Assembly (NCBI GenBank): GCA_001404055.1 | Contig: CXTY01000017.1 | Coordinates: 151 to 64,150, forward strand | Source: Roseibium album | GTDB lineage: Bacteria; Pseudomonadota; Alphaproteobacteria; Rhizobiales; Stappiaceae | DNA length: 64,000 nt | Direction of reading: 5' to 3' | Shown: positions 1-10,967 of the stretch, in pieces | Layout of the letters: each line of letters opens with the position of its first letter | How positions within the stretch are numbered: the stretch's first letter is position 1 | Notes under the pieces: generated by a model | The model's database searches: none | Told to the model about the DNA's origin: nothing | The model's input: only the letters and a program-made list of their open reading frames with translations | Position numbers and translations under genes: made by a program

Positions 1-798
1 CTTGCGCTGGCAGGCGAGCAGGTTGGTGCGGAGGTTGAATACCGCAATCCGCCAACCGGTGACATTGCCGACATGGCCCGCATCATCGAGCAGACCGCTG
101 CGTCCAACCCTGACGGCATCATCACGACGCTCGCAGACTATGACGTGCTGTCCGGCCCGATCCAGAATGCCGTTGCCAAGGGTATTCCGGTGATCATCAT
201 CAACTCAGGCACACCGGAGCAGGCAGCGGACGTCGGTGCGCTGATGTATGTCGGCCAGCCGGAATATGACGCAGGTCTTGCTGCCGGTCAGCGCGCCAAG
301 CGTGACGGCATCGGCTCGTTCCTGTGTGTCAACCACGTGGTTTCCAACCCGGTTGTGGGTGAGCGCTGCCGTGGCTTTGCCGACGGTCTGGGCGTCGAGC
401 TTGGCGAGAGCATGATCGACAGTGGCCAGGATCCGGCGGAAATCAAGAACAAGGTCAAGGCCTACCTGACCGCCAACCCGAGCACTGAAGCTGTGCTGAC
501 CCTCGGCCCGACCTCTGCGGACCCGACCATCGGCGCACTGCAGGACATGGGCAAGGCCGGCGACATGTATTTCGGCACCTTTGATCTGGGCACCGAGATC
601 GTCAAGGCAATCAAGGACGGCACCATCAAGTGGGGTATCGACCAGCAGCCATTCCTGCAGGCCTATATGCCGGTCATCGTTCTGGCCAACTACCAGCGCT
701 TTGGCGTGCTGCCTGGCAACAACATCAACTCCGGCCCGGGCTTCATCACCAAGGATGCTCTGGCAAAGGTTGAGAAGTTTGCCGGCGAATACCGCTAA
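1..798 (+). CDS. Sugar/inositol ABC transporter periplasmic binding protein (3' part)
   Basis: The frame is open from base 1, so the gene begins outside the window; the last 265 residues are present. The protein belongs to the ribose/inositol type of periplasmic binding proteins (Peripla_BP_4 fold), which capture sugar or cyclitol in the periplasm and deliver it to the membrane permease. Family-like stretches include IADMARIIEQTAASNPDGII, the strand-loop GIPVIIINSG and the late DQQPFLQAYMPV segment near the C-terminus. The next genes are its permease and ATPase and then four iol genes, so myo-inositol or a related cyclitol is the likely ligand (inference from context). The signal peptide cannot be seen. 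A strong hairpin lies 25 bases after the stop. Confidence 0.9.
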   Translation, partial: LALAGEQVGAEVEYRNPPTGDIADMARIIEQTAASNPDGIITTLADYDVLSGPIQNAVAKGIPVIIINSGTPEQAADVGALMYVGQPEYDAGLAAGQRAKRDGIGSFLCVNHVVSNPVVGERCRGFADGLGVELGESMIDSGQDPAEIKNKVKAYLTANPSTEAVLTLGPTSADPTIGALQDMGKAGDMYFGTFDLGTEIVKAIKDGTIKWGIDQQPFLQAYMPVIVLANYQRFGVLPGNNINSGPGFITKDALAKVEKFAGEYR

Positions 799-822
799 GG
801 CTTCGTGACACGGTGAACGCAA

Positions 823-853
823 GGCATGGGAGGCGGCAGCTGCCTCCCATGCC
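823..853 (+). terminator. Hairpin after the binding-protein gene
   Basis: A perfect 12-base stem (GGCATGGGAGGC at 823-834, complementary arm at 842-853) with a 7-base loop, and no U-run after it. It probably protects the 3' end of the binding-protein message or partly attenuates transcription into the permease gene. An in-frame ATG at 826 lies inside this stem and is not a credible start. Confidence 0.65.
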
Positions 854-960
854 GAACGACCAGCGCGCTGCTTCAGGCGCGCCTTCAAACCCAGACAGTT
901 TTCTGCGGCCGGGCCGCATGTCTTAAGCGGCCGGCCTTGCTGGTCCGCAGGAGGAGACTT

Positions 961-2142
961 ATGGCTGATACGACACAGCAGACAGCCGCATCTGACACAC
1001 CCCCCGCTGCTGGCGCTGCTGGCCCCGCTACTGGCTCCGCTGCCGGCAAGGACGAACGCATCCGCGAGATGTCTTCCATGCGCAAGGCGCTGATCCGTCC
1101 GGAACTGGGTGCCATCTGCGGCACGATCCTCGTCTTCATGTTCTTCATCGGCATTGCCAGCGACAGCGGCATGTTTTCCGCCGAAGGCATCGTCAACTGG
1201 GGCACCGTCTCCGCACAGTTTGCCATCATCGCGGTTGGCGCCTGTCTGTTGATGATTGCCGGAGAGTTTGATCTCTCCGTCGGCTCCATGATCGGCTTTT
1301 CCGGCATCATCATCGCGCTGATGAGCGTGCATCTGGGCTTTCCGATCTGGTTTGCCATTCTCACCGCCTTCGCCCTGGCGCTTTGCATCGGCGCCCTGAA
1401 CGGCTACCTGGTGATCAAGACCGGCCTGCCCTCCTTCATCGTCACCCTCGCCTTCCTGTACATCCTGCGCGGCCTGACGATCTTCATTGCCATTGCCACC
1501 ACCCGCAAGACCATCATCGGCGGCATCAGGGACATCACCGAGGGCGATCCGATTGCCTGGGTCTTTGGCGGCAAGGTGTTCTCGGGCCTGTTTGTCTGGC
1601 TGGCGGATCTGGGTGTTGTCGGCAAGTTCGTTGCCGGACCCAAGGCCGGTCTTCCGGTGGTTGAGGGCATTCCCATGCTGATGATCTGGGCAGCGATCCT
1701 GATCGTCTTCGGCCACATCCTTCTGACCCGCACCCGGTTTGGCAACTGGATCTTTGCCTCCGGCGGTGATGCCCAGGCGGCCCGCTACGTCGGTGTTCCG
1801 GTCAACCGGGTCAAGATCCTGATGTTCATGTTCTCCGCCTTCTGCGCCACCATCTTTGCCACCTGCCAGGTGATGGAGTTCGGCTCGGCGGCGGCCGACC
1901 GCGGCCTGTTAAAGGAATTCGAGGCCATCATCTCCGTGGTGATCGGTGGCGCGCTGCTCACCGGTGGCTATGGCTCGGTCATCGGGGCTGCCCTTGGTGC
2001 GCTGATCTTCGGCGTGGTTCAGCAGGGGCTTTTCTTTGCCGGAGTGGAAAGTTCCCTCTTCCGGGTCTTCCTCGGTGTGATCCTGCTGCTTGCCGTGATC
2101 CTCAACACCTACATCCGTCGCATGATCACAGGGGAGCGCTGA
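961..2142 (+). CDS. Sugar/inositol ABC transporter permease
   Basis: A 393-residue inner-membrane permease of the ribose/inositol class (BPD_transp_2 fold). Residues 1 to about 45 form an Ala/Pro-rich, then charged, cytoplasmic tail. A first membrane segment follows near residues 50-70, then several hydrophobic helices up to about residue 385. The ATG at 961 is chosen because AGGAGG lies just upstream (about 951-956). An upstream in-frame ATG at 826 falls in a hairpin. The ATPase gene begins one base after this stop, implying coupled translation. With the neighbouring binding protein and the single-domain ATPase it forms an importer resembling the Caulobacter Ibp/Iat inositol and the Sinorhizobium Frc fructose systems. 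Inositol as substrate is inferred from the downstream iol genes. Confidence 0.9.
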   Translation: MADTTQQTAASDTPPAAGAAGPATGSAAGKDERIREMSSMRKALIRPELGAICGTILVFMFFIGIASDSGMFSAEGIVNWGTVSAQFAIIAVGACLLMIAGEFDLSVGSMIGFSGIIIALMSVHLGFPIWFAILTAFALALCIGALNGYLVIKTGLPSFIVTLAFLYILRGLTIFIAIATTRKTIIGGIRDITEGDPIAWVFGGKVFSGLFVWLADLGVVGKFVAGPKAGLPVVEGIPMLMIWAAILIVFGHILLTRTRFGNWIFASGGDAQAARYVGVPVNRVKILMFMFSAFCATIFATCQVMEFGSAAADRGLLKEFEAIISVVIGGALLTGGYGSVIGAALGALIFGVVQQGLFFAGVESSLFRVFLGVILLLAVILNTYIRRMITGER

Positions 2143-2143
2143 T

Positions 2144-2923
2144 ATGAGCACATCATTGATCGAACTCGTCGATATCGAGAAGCACTTCGGCCCGGTGATT
2201 GCCTTGAACGGTGTCTCTGTCTCCGTCAATCCCGGTGAGTGTCACTGCCTTCTGGGCGACAACGGCGCGGGCAAGTCAACCTTCATCAAGACCATGTCCG
2301 GGGTACACAAGCCAACCAAGGGCAAGATCCTGATCGAAGGCAAGGAAATTGCCTTTGACAGTCCGCGTGATGCCATGACGGCCGGCATTGCCACCGTCTA
2401 TCAGGATCTTGCCATGATCCCGCTGATGTCAGTCACACGGAACTTCTGGATGGGGCGCGAGCCGCAAAAGAGTTTCGGCCCGTTCAAGTTCTTCGACTTT
2501 GCCCATGCCAATGAGGTCACCATGAGCGAGATGGCCAAGATGGGCATTCATCTGCGCTCGCCCGATCAGGCGGTCGGCACGCTGTCAGGCGGCGAACGCC
2601 AGACGGTCGCAATCGCCCGAGCGGTTCACTTCGGGGCCAAAGTGCTCATTCTCGATGAGCCGACCTCGGCTCTGGGTGTCCGCCAGACCTCCAACGTTCT
2701 GGCCACCATCGACAAGGTGCGCAAGAACGGTATCGGTGTCATCTTCATCACCCACAATGTGCGCCATGCCATGGCCGTCGGTGATCGCTTTACAGTGCTC
2801 AACCGGGGAAAGACACTCGGCACGGCCCTCAAGGGCGAAATCAAGGCAGAAGAACTCCAGGACCTCATGGCGGGAGGCCAGGAACTCGCTCAACTCGAAG
2901 GATCGCTCGGCGGGACAATCTAA
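2144..2923 (+). CDS. Sugar/inositol ABC transporter ATP-binding protein (single domain)
   Basis: A 259-residue ATPase that powers the importer from the cytoplasmic face. Walker A is GDNGAGKST (residues 38-46), the ABC signature is LSGGERQ (about 147) and Walker B is [12 protein letters not shown] (about 166). The usual RbsA/MglA/XylG ATPases of this transporter class carry two fused ABC domains of about 500 residues. This one has a single domain like FrcA, so two copies probably pair. The start is one base after the permease stop; the next gene, iolC, begins 26 bases after this stop. Confidence 0.9.
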   Translation: MSTSLIELVDIEKHFGPVIALNGVSVSVNPGECHCLLGDNGAGKSTFIKTMSGVHKPTKGKILIEGKEIAFDSPRDAMTAGIATVYQDLAMIPLMSVTRNFWMGREPQKSFGPFKFFDFAHANEVTMSEMAKMGIHLRSPDQAVGTLSGGERQTVAIARAVHFGAKVLILDEPTSALGVRQTSNVLATIDKVRKNGIGVIFITHNVRHAMAVGDRFTVLNRGKTLGTALKGEIKAEELQDLMAGGQELAQLEGSLGGTI

Positions 2924-2949
2924 AGCCGGGCTAAAAGTGGAATAAACGC

Positions 2950-4884
2950 GTGAAACAACTCGATGTCATCACCATAGGTCGGTCTTCGGTCGATCTCTAC
3001 GGAGCGCAGGTCGGCGGCCGGTTGGAGGACATGGCGTCCTTCAACAAATACATCGGTGGTTCGCCCACCAATATGGCAACCGGAACCGCCCGCTTGGGTC
3101 TCAGATCCGGGCTGATAACCCGCGTTGGTGATGAGCATATGGGCCGGTTCATTCGCGAAGAACTGGAACGGCACGGCGTGGACACGCGCGGTGTCGTGAC
3201 AGACCAGGAACGACTGTCTGCCCTTGTCCTGCTTGGCATCCGTGATCAGGAACAGTTTCCGCTGATCTTCTATCGCGAAAATTGCGCTGACATGGCGCTG
3301 TGCGAAGATGACATCGATCCCGCCTTTATCGCCTCCGCCAAGGCAGTTGTTGCAACAGGCACCCACCTGAGCCACCCGAAAACCGAGGGCGCGGTTTTGA
3401 AGGCTCTCAAGCTGGCGCTCGAGAACGGTGATCAAACAGCGCTCGACATCGACTATCGCCCCAACCTGTGGGGACTTTCAGGTCACGGCGATGGTGAAAA
3501 CAGGTTCATCGCTTCTGAGAAAGTGACGGAAAAGCTGCAGACAACGCTGCATCTCTTTGATCTGATTGTCGGGACGGAAGAAGAATTCCATATCGCAGGT
3601 GGTACGACCGACACCATTCAGGCGCTCAAAAACGTCCGAAAGGTCTCTTCTGCAACACTTGTGTGCAAGCGCGGCCCCATGGGTGCGTCCGCTTTCGTTG
3701 GCGACATTCCAGAAAGTCTAGACGACGGTATTTCCGGCCCGGGCTTCCCGATCGAAGTCTTCAATGTGCTCGGCGCTGGTGATGGTTTCATGTCCGGTCT
3801 TCTGAAGGGCTGGATTACCGGTGAAGACTGGGTCACCAGCCTGACCTTTGCCAACGCCTGCGGAGCCTTCGCCGTTTCCCGGCACGGCTGCACCCCCGCC
3901 TACCCAAGCTGGGAAGAACTGCAGTTTTTCCTGAACCGGGGTGTAAAGGACAAGGCACTGCGCAAGGACCCGGAACTCGAGCAGATCCATTGGTCCACCA
4001 ACCGGCATGGTGATTGGTCAACCATGCGTGTTTTTGCGTTCGACCATCGTATTCAACTTGAACAAATGGCCGATAGTTCAGGCGCCCCCCACGAACGAAT
4101 AGGTCCTTTCAAGGAACTCTGTCTCAGCGCTGCTCTGGAAGTCGCAAACGATCAACCGGGTTACGGCATTCTTTGCGACAGCCGGCTGGGCCGAGAGGCG
4201 CTTTATCGGGCCGCCGGAACCGGGCTCTGGATCGGGCATCCAGTGGAGTGGCCAGCCTCCCGGCCTCTTGAACTGGAGCCGGAAATCGGGCCCGATTTCG
4301 GTGGCCTGGCTGAATGGCCGACGGAACACGTGGTCAAGGTCCTGTGCTTCTATCACCCGGACGACAGCACCGAAATGAAGATGCAGCAAGAAGACGTCCT
4401 GAAACGTCTCTTTGCTTCCTGTCGCCGCAACAGCCTGGAAATGCTGCTTGAAGTGATCCCGTCAAAAGTCGGCCCCATCGACGACGACACGACCGCCGCA
4501 ATCATCCAGCGCATGTATGACATCGGCATCTATCCGGATTGGTGGAAACTTGAGCCCCTGACCTCTCACGATGCCTGGGCTAAGGTCTGCAGCACCATAA
4601 CCAAAAACGACCCCAACACACGGGGCATCGTCGTGCTCGGGCTCGATGCTCGGGAAGATCAACTTGCGGCAAGCTTCGCTGAAGCTGCACAATTCGAGCT
4701 GGTCAAAGGTTTTGCGGTTGGCCGCACGATATTCGCCGATGCTGCACGCAACTGGCTTGCCGGCAACATGTCGGACCAGGAGGCAATCACCGACATGACG
4801 GCCCGCTTTGAACGCTTGTGCGGAATATGGGACGATGCAAGGGCCATAGCGCAAAACATTTTACCTCAAGGAATTTCTGCATGA
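2950..4884 (+). CDS. iolC: 5-dehydro-2-deoxygluconokinase fused to DUF2090
   Basis: A 644-residue protein. Residues 1 to about 335 are a PfkB-type kinase, with the N-terminal substrate signature GGSPTNMATG (about 36-45) and the catalytic GAGDGF loop near residue 275. IolC phosphorylates 5-dehydro-2-deoxy-D-gluconate in inositol breakdown. Residues from about 345 to the end form a DUF2090 domain, an aldolase-like TIM barrel proposed to act on the phosphorylated product as IolJ does. The start is GTG, placed 26 bases after the ATPase stop. The stop overlaps the iolD start by four bases (ATGA). The fusion is common in Proteobacteria. No separate iolJ is in the window. Confidence 0.95.
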   Translation: MKQLDVITIGRSSVDLYGAQVGGRLEDMASFNKYIGGSPTNMATGTARLGLRSGLITRVGDEHMGRFIREELERHGVDTRGVVTDQERLSALVLLGIRDQEQFPLIFYRENCADMALCEDDIDPAFIASAKAVVATGTHLSHPKTEGAVLKALKLALENGDQTALDIDYRPNLWGLSGHGDGENRFIASEKVTEKLQTTLHLFDLIVGTEEEFHIAGGTTDTIQALKNVRKVSSATLVCKRGPMGASAFVGDIPESLDDGISGPGFPIEVFNVLGAGDGFMSGLLKGWITGEDWVTSLTFANACGAFAVSRHGCTPAYPSWEELQFFLNRGVKDKALRKDPELEQIHWSTNRHGDWSTMRVFAFDHRIQLEQMADSSGAPHERIGPFKELCLSAALEVANDQPGYGILCDSRLGREALYRAAGTGLWIGHPVEWPASRPLELEPEIGPDFGGLAEWPTEHVVKVLCFYHPDDSTEMKMQQEDVLKRLFASCRRNSLEMLLEVIPSKVGPIDDDTTAAIIQRMYDIGIYPDWWKLEPLTSHDAWAKVCSTITKNDPNTRGIVVLGLDAREDQLAASFAEAAQFELVKGFAVGRTIFADAARNWLAGNMSDQEAITDMTARFERLCGIWDDARAIAQNILPQGISA

Positions 4885-6722
4885 GCACCATCCGTCTCAC
4901 CGCCGCTCAGGCAATGGTCCGCTTCCTATCGGCACAGATGACCGAGGATGGCGAGCGTTTCATAGACGGTATCTGGGCGATTTTCGGTCACGGCAATGTG
5001 GCTGGCCTCGGTGAAGCGCTGGAACAGGCCGGCAATGCAATGCCGACCTGGCGCGGCCAGAACGAACAGACCATGGCACATACCGCGATTGCCTATGCGA
5101 AGGCCAAAAAGCGTACGCGCGCAATGGCCGTTACCTCTTCCATCGGCCCGGGTGCAACCAACATGGTCACCGCGGCAGCCCTTGCCCACGTCAACCGTTT
5201 GCCTGTGTTGCTGATCCCCGGCGACGTCTTTGCCAATCGGGCACCCGATCCTGTCTTGCAACAGGTCGAGGATTTTGACGACGGCACGGTTTCGGCCAAT
5301 GACTGTTTTCGTCCTGTTTCGCGGTATTTCGACCGGATCAGTCGGCCAGAACATCTTTTGACGGCGCTTCCGCGTGCCTTCCGAGTGATGACCGACCCTG
5401 CCAATTGCGGCCCGGTAACCCTGTCATTCTGCCAGGACACCCAAGCAGAAGCATTCGACTATCCGGTGAGTTTTTTCGAACCACGTGTCTGGCGTATTCG
5501 GCGCCCGGAGCCGGACAGCCGCGATGTTGCCGACCTTGGTACATTGATCAAGGATGCGAAAAACCCGGTCATAGTGTGTGGTGGTGGCGTGATCTACTCA
5601 CAGGCGGAGCAGACCCTGGGTGACTTTGCGACCCGGCACCGCATTCCAGTGATCGAAACCCAGGCAGGCAAGTCGGCCCTTGCCCAATCCCATCCGATGA
5701 ATTTTGGAGCTGCCGGCGTGGACGGCGCACAAAGCGCCAACAGGCTTGCAGAAGCCGCCGATCTGGTGATTGGTGTCGGCACCCGGTTTCAGGATTTCAC
5801 CACCGGGTCATGGGCCCTGTTCAAGGAGACCGACCGGAAACTGGTTTCTATCAATGTCCAGGGTTATGACGCCTGCAAACACGGCACGACCGGTGTTGTT
5901 GGCGATGCAAAGATCACCCTGGAAAAACTGTCCGGGTACCTGGGAGACCAGCGCTCTGAAACTTTCGATCCCCAGGATCGGCTCGACTGGCTTGCCAAGG
6001 TCGATGCCCATTGCAGCGCAAGGGCTGATGTTCCGGATGACTATCTGCCGCTTGACGCCGAGGTCATCGGTGCTGTCCAGCGCACCGCAGACGACAAGAC
6101 GATTGCCATGTGTGCGGCAGGAACCATGCCGGGTGCCCTGAAACTACTGTGGCAGGCGCCGCAAGGCGGATACCACATGGAATACGGCTTTTCTTGCATG
6201 GGTTACGAGATAGCAGGTGCCATGGGCGTCAAGCTGGCGAAACCGGACCGGGACATTGTCTGCTTTGTCGGTGACGGATCCTACATGATGGCAAATTCCG
6301 AGCTCGCGACCGCTGTCATGCGCCAGGTTCCCTTCACGGTCGTCCTCACAGACAATCGCGGCTACGGCTGCATCAACCGGCTGCAGATGGGCACCGGCGG
6401 TGCCGAGTTCAACAATCTCTACAAGGATTGCAACGTCGAGCAGCAGCCGGACATCGACTTTGTCGCACACGCCGCGTCGATGGGAGCCCATGCGATAAAG
6501 GCAACAGACATTGCAGATCTTGAAGTGCAGATCGTAGCCTCGCGTGACCGAAAGGTCCCGACAGTTATTGTCATCGACACCGATCCGATGCAGGGCCCTG
6601 GAGAGGCTGGCGGCGGACACTGGTGGGATGTGGCGGTTCCCGAAGTCTCCGGACGCGCTCAGGTGAATGCGGCACGCGAAAATTACGTTGCAGCGCTGAA
6701 GAACCAGCGCGCTGCTGACTAA
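4881..6722 (+). CDS. iolD: 3D-(3,5/4)-trihydroxycyclohexane-1,2-dione hydrolase
   Basis: A 613-residue thiamine-diphosphate enzyme that hydrolyses the cyclic dione made by IolE and opens the inositol ring. It has the usual layout of an N-terminal pyrimidine-binding domain, a central domain and a C-terminal diphosphate-binding domain. The TPP/Mg motif starts with GDGSYMM at about residue 464 and closes with the Asn of LTDNRGYG about 28 residues later. The ATG at 4881 overlaps the iolC stop. Upstream in-frame starts would lie inside iolC and are rejected. iolE follows 20 bases after the stop. Confidence 0.96.
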   Translation: MSTIRLTAAQAMVRFLSAQMTEDGERFIDGIWAIFGHGNVAGLGEALEQAGNAMPTWRGQNEQTMAHTAIAYAKAKKRTRAMAVTSSIGPGATNMVTAAALAHVNRLPVLLIPGDVFANRAPDPVLQQVEDFDDGTVSANDCFRPVSRYFDRISRPEHLLTALPRAFRVMTDPANCGPVTLSFCQDTQAEAFDYPVSFFEPRVWRIRRPEPDSRDVADLGTLIKDAKNPVIVCGGGVIYSQAEQTLGDFATRHRIPVIETQAGKSALAQSHPMNFGAAGVDGAQSANRLAEAADLVIGVGTRFQDFTTGSWALFKETDRKLVSINVQGYDACKHGTTGVVGDAKITLEKLSGYLGDQRSETFDPQDRLDWLAKVDAHCSARADVPDDYLPLDAEVIGAVQRTADDKTIAMCAAGTMPGALKLLWQAPQGGYHMEYGFSCMGYEIAGAMGVKLAKPDRDIVCFVGDGSYMMANSELATAVMRQVPFTVVLTDNRGYGCINRLQMGTGGAEFNNLYKDCNVEQQPDIDFVAHAASMGAHAIKATDIADLEVQIVASRDRKVPTVIVIDTDPMQGPGEAGGGHWWDVAVPEVSGRAQVNAARENYVAALKNQRAAD

Positions 6723-6742
6723 CGATTTTCAGGAAAACAGAA

Positions 6743-7639
6743 ATGATCCTTTACGGCACCAACCCCATTGCCTGGGCCAATGACGACGACCAGACCCTCG
6801 GGGCGCATATTCCAACCGAACAGATTTTGAGCGAAGCCTCGGAGATTGGCTTTGACGGTATCGAGAACGGCCATCGCTGGCCGGACAACCCGGAAGAATT
6901 GAAGCATCTTCTGGGTGCTCACGGTCTGAAGTTCATTTCCGGCTGGTATTCACTCAACCTTCTTGTGCAATCCGTTGAAGACGAGAAGAAGGCGATCCAA
7001 CCGCACCTGGACAAGCTCAAGCACAATGGCTGCTCGGTCTGCATTGCCTGCGAAACCTCCAACACCATTCAAGGTTCAGATGTCGACATCTCCACAAGTC
7101 CGGTTTTGACCGCCGATGAGATGACGGCATTTGGTGCCAAGATGGAGGAACTTGCAACATTCTGTGCGGATCAGGGCATAGACCTCGTCTACCATCATCA
7201 CATGGGCACCGTTGTTGAGACCTTGGCTGAAATCGACGCCTTCATGGCGGCAACCGGACCGGCGACAAAACTGCTCTTTGATGCCGGCCATTGTTACTTC
7301 GGCTGCAAGGGGGAAGACCCAACGCCGGTGCTGAAGAAATATATCGACCGCGTGCGCCACTTTCATGCCAAGAACGTGCGTCCGGACGTCATGAAGGATA
7401 TTCGGGACAACGGAAAGTCTTTCATGGATGGCGTCCGCGCCGGTGTCTTCACCGTTCCTGGCGACGAAGAAGGCGGCATCGATTTCCGTCCGATGCTCCA
7501 GATCCTGAAAGATGCTGGGTATCAAGGCTGGATCGTCATCGAGGCCGAGCAGGACCCGGCAGTCCGCAATCCGTTCCACTATCAAAGCCTCGGACTGAAC
7601 ACGCTGAAAGCAATTGCAAACGAGTTGGATTTGACATGA
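6743..7639 (+). CDS. iolE: myo-inosose-2 dehydratase
   Basis: A 298-residue protein of the xylose-isomerase-like TIM-barrel family that dehydrates 2-keto-myo-inositol to the dione used by IolD. Visible family segments are the N-terminal [17 protein letters not shown], a VYHHHMGT strand with clustered histidines (about 151-158), [11 protein letters not shown] (about 179) and [13 protein letters not shown] near the C-terminus. A ribosome site AGGAAAACAG precedes the ATG. The stop overlaps the iolB start by four bases. Confidence 0.95.
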   Translation: MILYGTNPIAWANDDDQTLGAHIPTEQILSEASEIGFDGIENGHRWPDNPEELKHLLGAHGLKFISGWYSLNLLVQSVEDEKKAIQPHLDKLKHNGCSVCIACETSNTIQGSDVDISTSPVLTADEMTAFGAKMEELATFCADQGIDLVYHHHMGTVVETLAEIDAFMAATGPATKLLFDAGHCYFGCKGEDPTPVLKKYIDRVRHFHAKNVRPDVMKDIRDNGKSFMDGVRAGVFTVPGDEEGGIDFRPMLQILKDAGYQGWIVIEAEQDPAVRNPFHYQSLGLNTLKAIANELDLT

Positions 7640-8457
7640 GCGAGCTTCTCCGCAAACCATCGGGATCAACCGGCAAGGTCCACGACATCACTGTTGATAG
7701 CGCCAGGGGACCAAAGGCGCCGGACTGGGGTTTCGTGGGTTTCGGTCTTTACCGCCTGAAGGCGGGAGAGACAGTAGCCGAGCAGACCGGTGATCGCGAA
7801 GTTATCCTGGTCATGGTCGAGGGCAAGGCAACTGTATCAGCCGAAGGAGTAGACTTCGGCGAACAGGGCGAGCGCATGAATGTGTTCGAACAGGTGCCAC
7901 CACACAGTGTCTACATTCCCAATGACACAAGCTGGACAGCAACGGCCACCACCGACTGTACAATCGGTGTCTGTACCGCCCCCGGCAATGGAGGCCACAA
8001 GGCACGCGTGCTGCCCACACCGCAGAAGGTCACGCGCGGCAAGGGCGCCAACACCCGCTACATCTTTCCGATCGCCATGGAAGAGTCTGACGTTGCTGAC
8101 AGCCTGCTGGTCACCGAGGTATTCACGCCGCAGGGCAACTGGTCGTCCTATCCCCCGCACAGACACGACGAAGACAACTATCCGGACATGACCTACCTGG
8201 AAGAAACCTATTATCACCGTCTCAATCCGGACCAGGGCTATGGCCATCAACGCGTCTTCACCGAGGACGGCGCTCTTGACGAGACCATCTCCATGAACAG
8301 TCACGACGTGGTACTGGTACCAAAGGGTCATCACCCCTGCGGCGCGCCTTATGGCTACGAGATGTATTATCTCAACGTCATGGCTGGCCCGATGCGCAAA
8401 TGGCGTTTCCAGAACCACCCTGACCATGACTGGATCGCACAGCGTGATGCGGGATAG
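7636..8457 (+). CDS. iolB: 5-deoxy-glucuronate isomerase
   Basis: A 273-residue double-cupin enzyme that converts 5-deoxy-glucuronate to 5-dehydro-2-deoxy-gluconate, the IolC substrate. The metal-binding segment is visible as PPHRHDEDN (about 173-181), followed by the EETYYHRL strand. A late [20 protein letters not shown] segment is typical of IolB. The ATG overlaps the iolE TGA (ATGA). It is the last gene of the operon in this window; iolA and iolG are absent here, so the early oxidation and late acyl-CoA steps must be encoded elsewhere. Confidence 0.96.
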   Translation: MSELLRKPSGSTGKVHDITVDSARGPKAPDWGFVGFGLYRLKAGETVAEQTGDREVILVMVEGKATVSAEGVDFGEQGERMNVFEQVPPHSVYIPNDTSWTATATTDCTIGVCTAPGNGGHKARVLPTPQKVTRGKGANTRYIFPIAMEESDVADSLLVTEVFTPQGNWSSYPPHRHDEDNYPDMTYLEETYYHRLNPDQGYGHQRVFTEDGALDETISMNSHDVVLVPKGHHPCGAPYGYEMYYLNVMAGPMRKWRFQNHPDHDWIAQRDAG

Positions 8458-8481
8458 AAATATGCAAGACAGTTCAACAGA

Positions 8482-8504
8482 AAAGGGCGCTATTAGCGCC
8501 CTTT
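8482..8504. terminator. Bidirectional intrinsic terminator between iolB and the chemoreceptor gene
   Basis: A 9-base perfect stem, AAAGGGCGC (8482-8490) with GCGCCCTTT (8496-8504), and a 5-base loop. The plus transcript continues TCTAGTT and the minus transcript TTTTCTG, so it can end both converging genes; the U-rich tail is better on the minus strand. Confidence 0.8.
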
Positions 8505-8531
8505 CTAGTTCAGGTGACACTCATTGTTCTC

Positions 8532-10967
8532 TTACGCAGCTAGCAAGTCGTGGTCCGGTGCTAGGTTTTCGGAGAATTCTATCCCGCTCCCGGACCCCGT
8601 CTGACGCACGACAGCACCGTGCAACCGGGTTCCATCGGTGAAATCGAGTGTCATTTCTGTGCCCAATTCAACATCATCCATATCAAGAATTTGCGCACCA
8701 CTGACGCTGACATCAATCAGTTGAACCGAACGTTTACTTCCATCTTGGAGCGTGATTGCAACATCGTCCGAAATCGCTTTGCGTGCTGCCTGCCGGCGAT
8801 CCTGGACATCCCTGGTCACATCGGCCAGAAACTGTTCCACATCCTGAGCCAGATTAGAACTGGCCTCGGACACAAGATCAGAAGCTGCGTTGACTGCGCT
8901 GGCCTCCTCTGAGGTCTGCTGTACCGCACCGGATACTGTACCCATGCTTGATGCCGCAGTGCCCGTACTATCACTGGCTGACCGGGCAGATCTGGCGATT
9001 TCTTGGTTGGCTGCGCGCTGTTCTTCAATCGCTCCGGCAACCGAGCTGGTGAGGCCTTTGATGTCAGAGACCTTTACCGTAATGTTTTCAATTGCATCCG
9101 CGGCGTCCTTGACCGAATTCTGAATCCCGGTGATCCGACCGGAAATTTCATCCGTTGCCTTGGACGTCTGTTCGGCGAGTTCCTTCACCTCAGAAGCGAC
9201 AACGGCAAAACCACGCCCCGCCTCTCCAGCGCGCGCTGCCTCAATTGTCGCATTCAAGGCCAGCAGGTTCGTCTGTTCCGCGATGTCACGAATGAGATTG
9301 ACAACACTGCCGATATGTTCGGCCGCTTCTGAAAGAGTTGCCACATTCTGATTGGTGGTCTCGGCAGCTTCAACGGTCTCAGTGACTATCTTCGTTGTTG
9401 CTTCGGTCTGATTTGCGATCTCCTGGACAGTTGCCGTCATCTCTTCGGTGGCAGCAGCCACGGCGGCAACGTTTTCCGACGCATTGTTGGAAGCGCTGCC
9501 AGCATGATCGGATTCCGACTTTGCATTGGTAGCCAGCCCGTCAAGCGTCGTAGCGGCTTCCCGCATCCGGGACATCTGTTCGCCCACGGTTTCCAATCGG
9601 TCCGTCATCACGGACTTGAATTCCTTTATAAGGTTCTCAAGCAGGGCTTGGCGCTGGCGTTCCCTGTCTTGCTCACCACGGGCACGGTCTTCGAGCTCTT
9701 TCCGTTGAACCGCATTGTCCTTGAAGACCGTGACTGCCTTGCACATGTCACCGATTTCATCTGACCTGTTCGCATCGTCAATACCCACTTTGGTATCGCC
9801 CGTCGCAAGGCGGCTCATAGCGTCAACCACCCGTGCAATCGGATTGGTAACAGTGCGCGCAGCAAAGTATCCCGCGACGGCGGCTATCGCCAACAACAAG
9901 GCTCCAACAAGTAACATTCTATTCCTGATGGCATAAATCGGCGCGCTGGCCTCTTCATACGTTTGGGCGGCCATTAGAATGAAGTGATTGCCCTGATAGT
10001 CGAATTTAATGGCCTCGACGTCCATCAATTCGCCGCGATGAATATTGTCATAGCCGAAGGCTGCGCCCTTGGCCCTGGCTTCTTCGATGACAGGGCTGGT
10101 AATCCGGGTCGTCAGGATATCGTTTTTGTCGGGAGTGAACTTACTGTCATTGCGCATCAAGCCATCTTCACCGATCAGCGCCAGCTCTCCGGACTTTCCG
10201 AGCCCCAGATTGTGCGCCATGAGCTCATTGATCTTGTCGACAGGCATCTGGAACGCAAGAACACCAACCTTGGTGCCATCGCCATCGACGACCGGATGGG
10301 CCATAAAGCTCGCGGGTGCATCATAACTTGGACCATAGGGAGCGAAATCGGTGAAGGCGACATCGCTGTGCTCAGTGATCTTCATCGCTTTCCGGTAGAC
10401 AACACCGAGATCGGACCCCGCCCATTTGCCACCGCCGTCCTGGAAGTTGGTGGCATAATCCAGCTCCTTGAACACCGAGTAGACGAGGTTCCCTTTGGTA
10501 TCAAACAGGAAGACGTCGTAATAACCTTCGTCTACCTGAAGTTTGTGAAACCACTTGTGGTATTTCTCGTGCACAGCGTCATAGCCTGTGCCCGTATTCG
10601 CTGCGTAAAGCTTGTCTTTCTCTCCAGTCGGATGAGGATTATCGGTTATATACGCGGCTTGAAGAGACGCGACCGGATCTCCACCGGACAGCTTCCAGGC
10701 GTCCCAGACATTCGAGAATTCCAGAGCAGCTGCGACTGTTCCCGGATGCTCCGCAATCAGGACCAACTGATGTTCGATGGACGTCAGATATGTTCTGGTT
10801 TCATCTGCGCCGATGGTCGCTGCGCTCAGAAGGCGTGCCTTGTTGAGCTTCTCGATGCTCGACGTGGCTGCAATGTAACTTGAAATCCCAATTCCGATTC
10901 CAACGACAGCGGCGGCGCCAACCACCAATGCAGGTATCTTCTTCGTTAAGCGCATTCTCGAGAACAT
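8532..10967 (-). CDS. Methyl-accepting chemotaxis protein with C-terminal PilZ domain
   Basis: An 811-residue transmembrane chemoreceptor. Membrane segments lie near residues 10-32 and 347-369 and bracket a roughly 310-residue periplasmic sensor that looks like a Cache-type domain. A HAMP linker follows, then the signalling hairpin with the conserved tip ([20 protein letters not shown]). From about residue 718 there is a PilZ domain, which binds cyclic di-GMP in many proteins. The paired motif is present, RQAAR (RxxxR) and DVSVSG (DxSxxG). ATG 10967 is preferred over an in-frame TTG four codons upstream because a GGGGGA sits just before it. It is convergent with the iol operon; the ligand is unknown. 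Confidence 0.92.
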   Translation of the reverse strand: MFSRMRLTKKIPALVVGAAAVVGIGIGISSYIAATSSIEKLNKARLLSAATIGADETRTYLTSIEHQLVLIAEHPGTVAAALEFSNVWDAWKLSGGDPVASLQAAYITDNPHPTGEKDKLYAANTGTGYDAVHEKYHKWFHKLQVDEGYYDVFLFDTKGNLVYSVFKELDYATNFQDGGGKWAGSDLGVVYRKAMKITEHSDVAFTDFAPYGPSYDAPASFMAHPVVDGDGTKVGVLAFQMPVDKINELMAHNLGLGKSGELALIGEDGLMRNDSKFTPDKNDILTTRITSPVIEEARAKGAAFGYDNIHRGELMDVEAIKFDYQGNHFILMAAQTYEEASAPIYAIRNRMLLVGALLLAIAAVAGYFAARTVTNPIARVVDAMSRLATGDTKVGIDDANRSDEIGDMCKAVTVFKDNAVQRKELEDRARGEQDRERQRQALLENLIKEFKSVMTDRLETVGEQMSRMREAATTLDGLATNAKSESDHAGSASNNASENVAAVAAATEEMTATVQEIANQTEATTKIVTETVEAAETTNQNVATLSEAAEHIGSVVNLIRDIAEQTNLLALNATIEAARAGEAGRGFAVVASEVKELAEQTSKATDEISGRITGIQNSVKDAADAIENITVKVSDIKGLTSSVAGAIEEQRAANQEIARSARSASDSTGTAASSMGTVSGAVQQTSEEASAVNAASDLVSEASSNLAQDVEQFLADVTRDVQDRRQAARKAISDDVAITLQDGSKRSVQLIDVSVSGAQILDMDDVELGTEMTLDFTDGTRLHGAVVRQTGSGSGIEFSENLAPDHDLLAA

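Noticed and set aside
826..960. Upstream extension of the inositol permease
   Set aside because: The extended start lies in a perfect hairpin, the added residues are Cys-rich and unlike a permease, and ATG 961 has a strong ribosome site.
205..1716. A 503-codon open frame on the minus strand
   Set aside because: It lies opposite the binding-protein and permease genes, has a low-complexity Asp/Gly/Gln-rich translation typical of antisense of GC-rich coding sequence, and has no family-like motifs.
9984..10883. A 299-codon plus-strand frame within the chemoreceptor gene
   Set aside because: It is antisense to the periplasmic sensor part of the chemoreceptor and has no ribosome site or family-like sequence.
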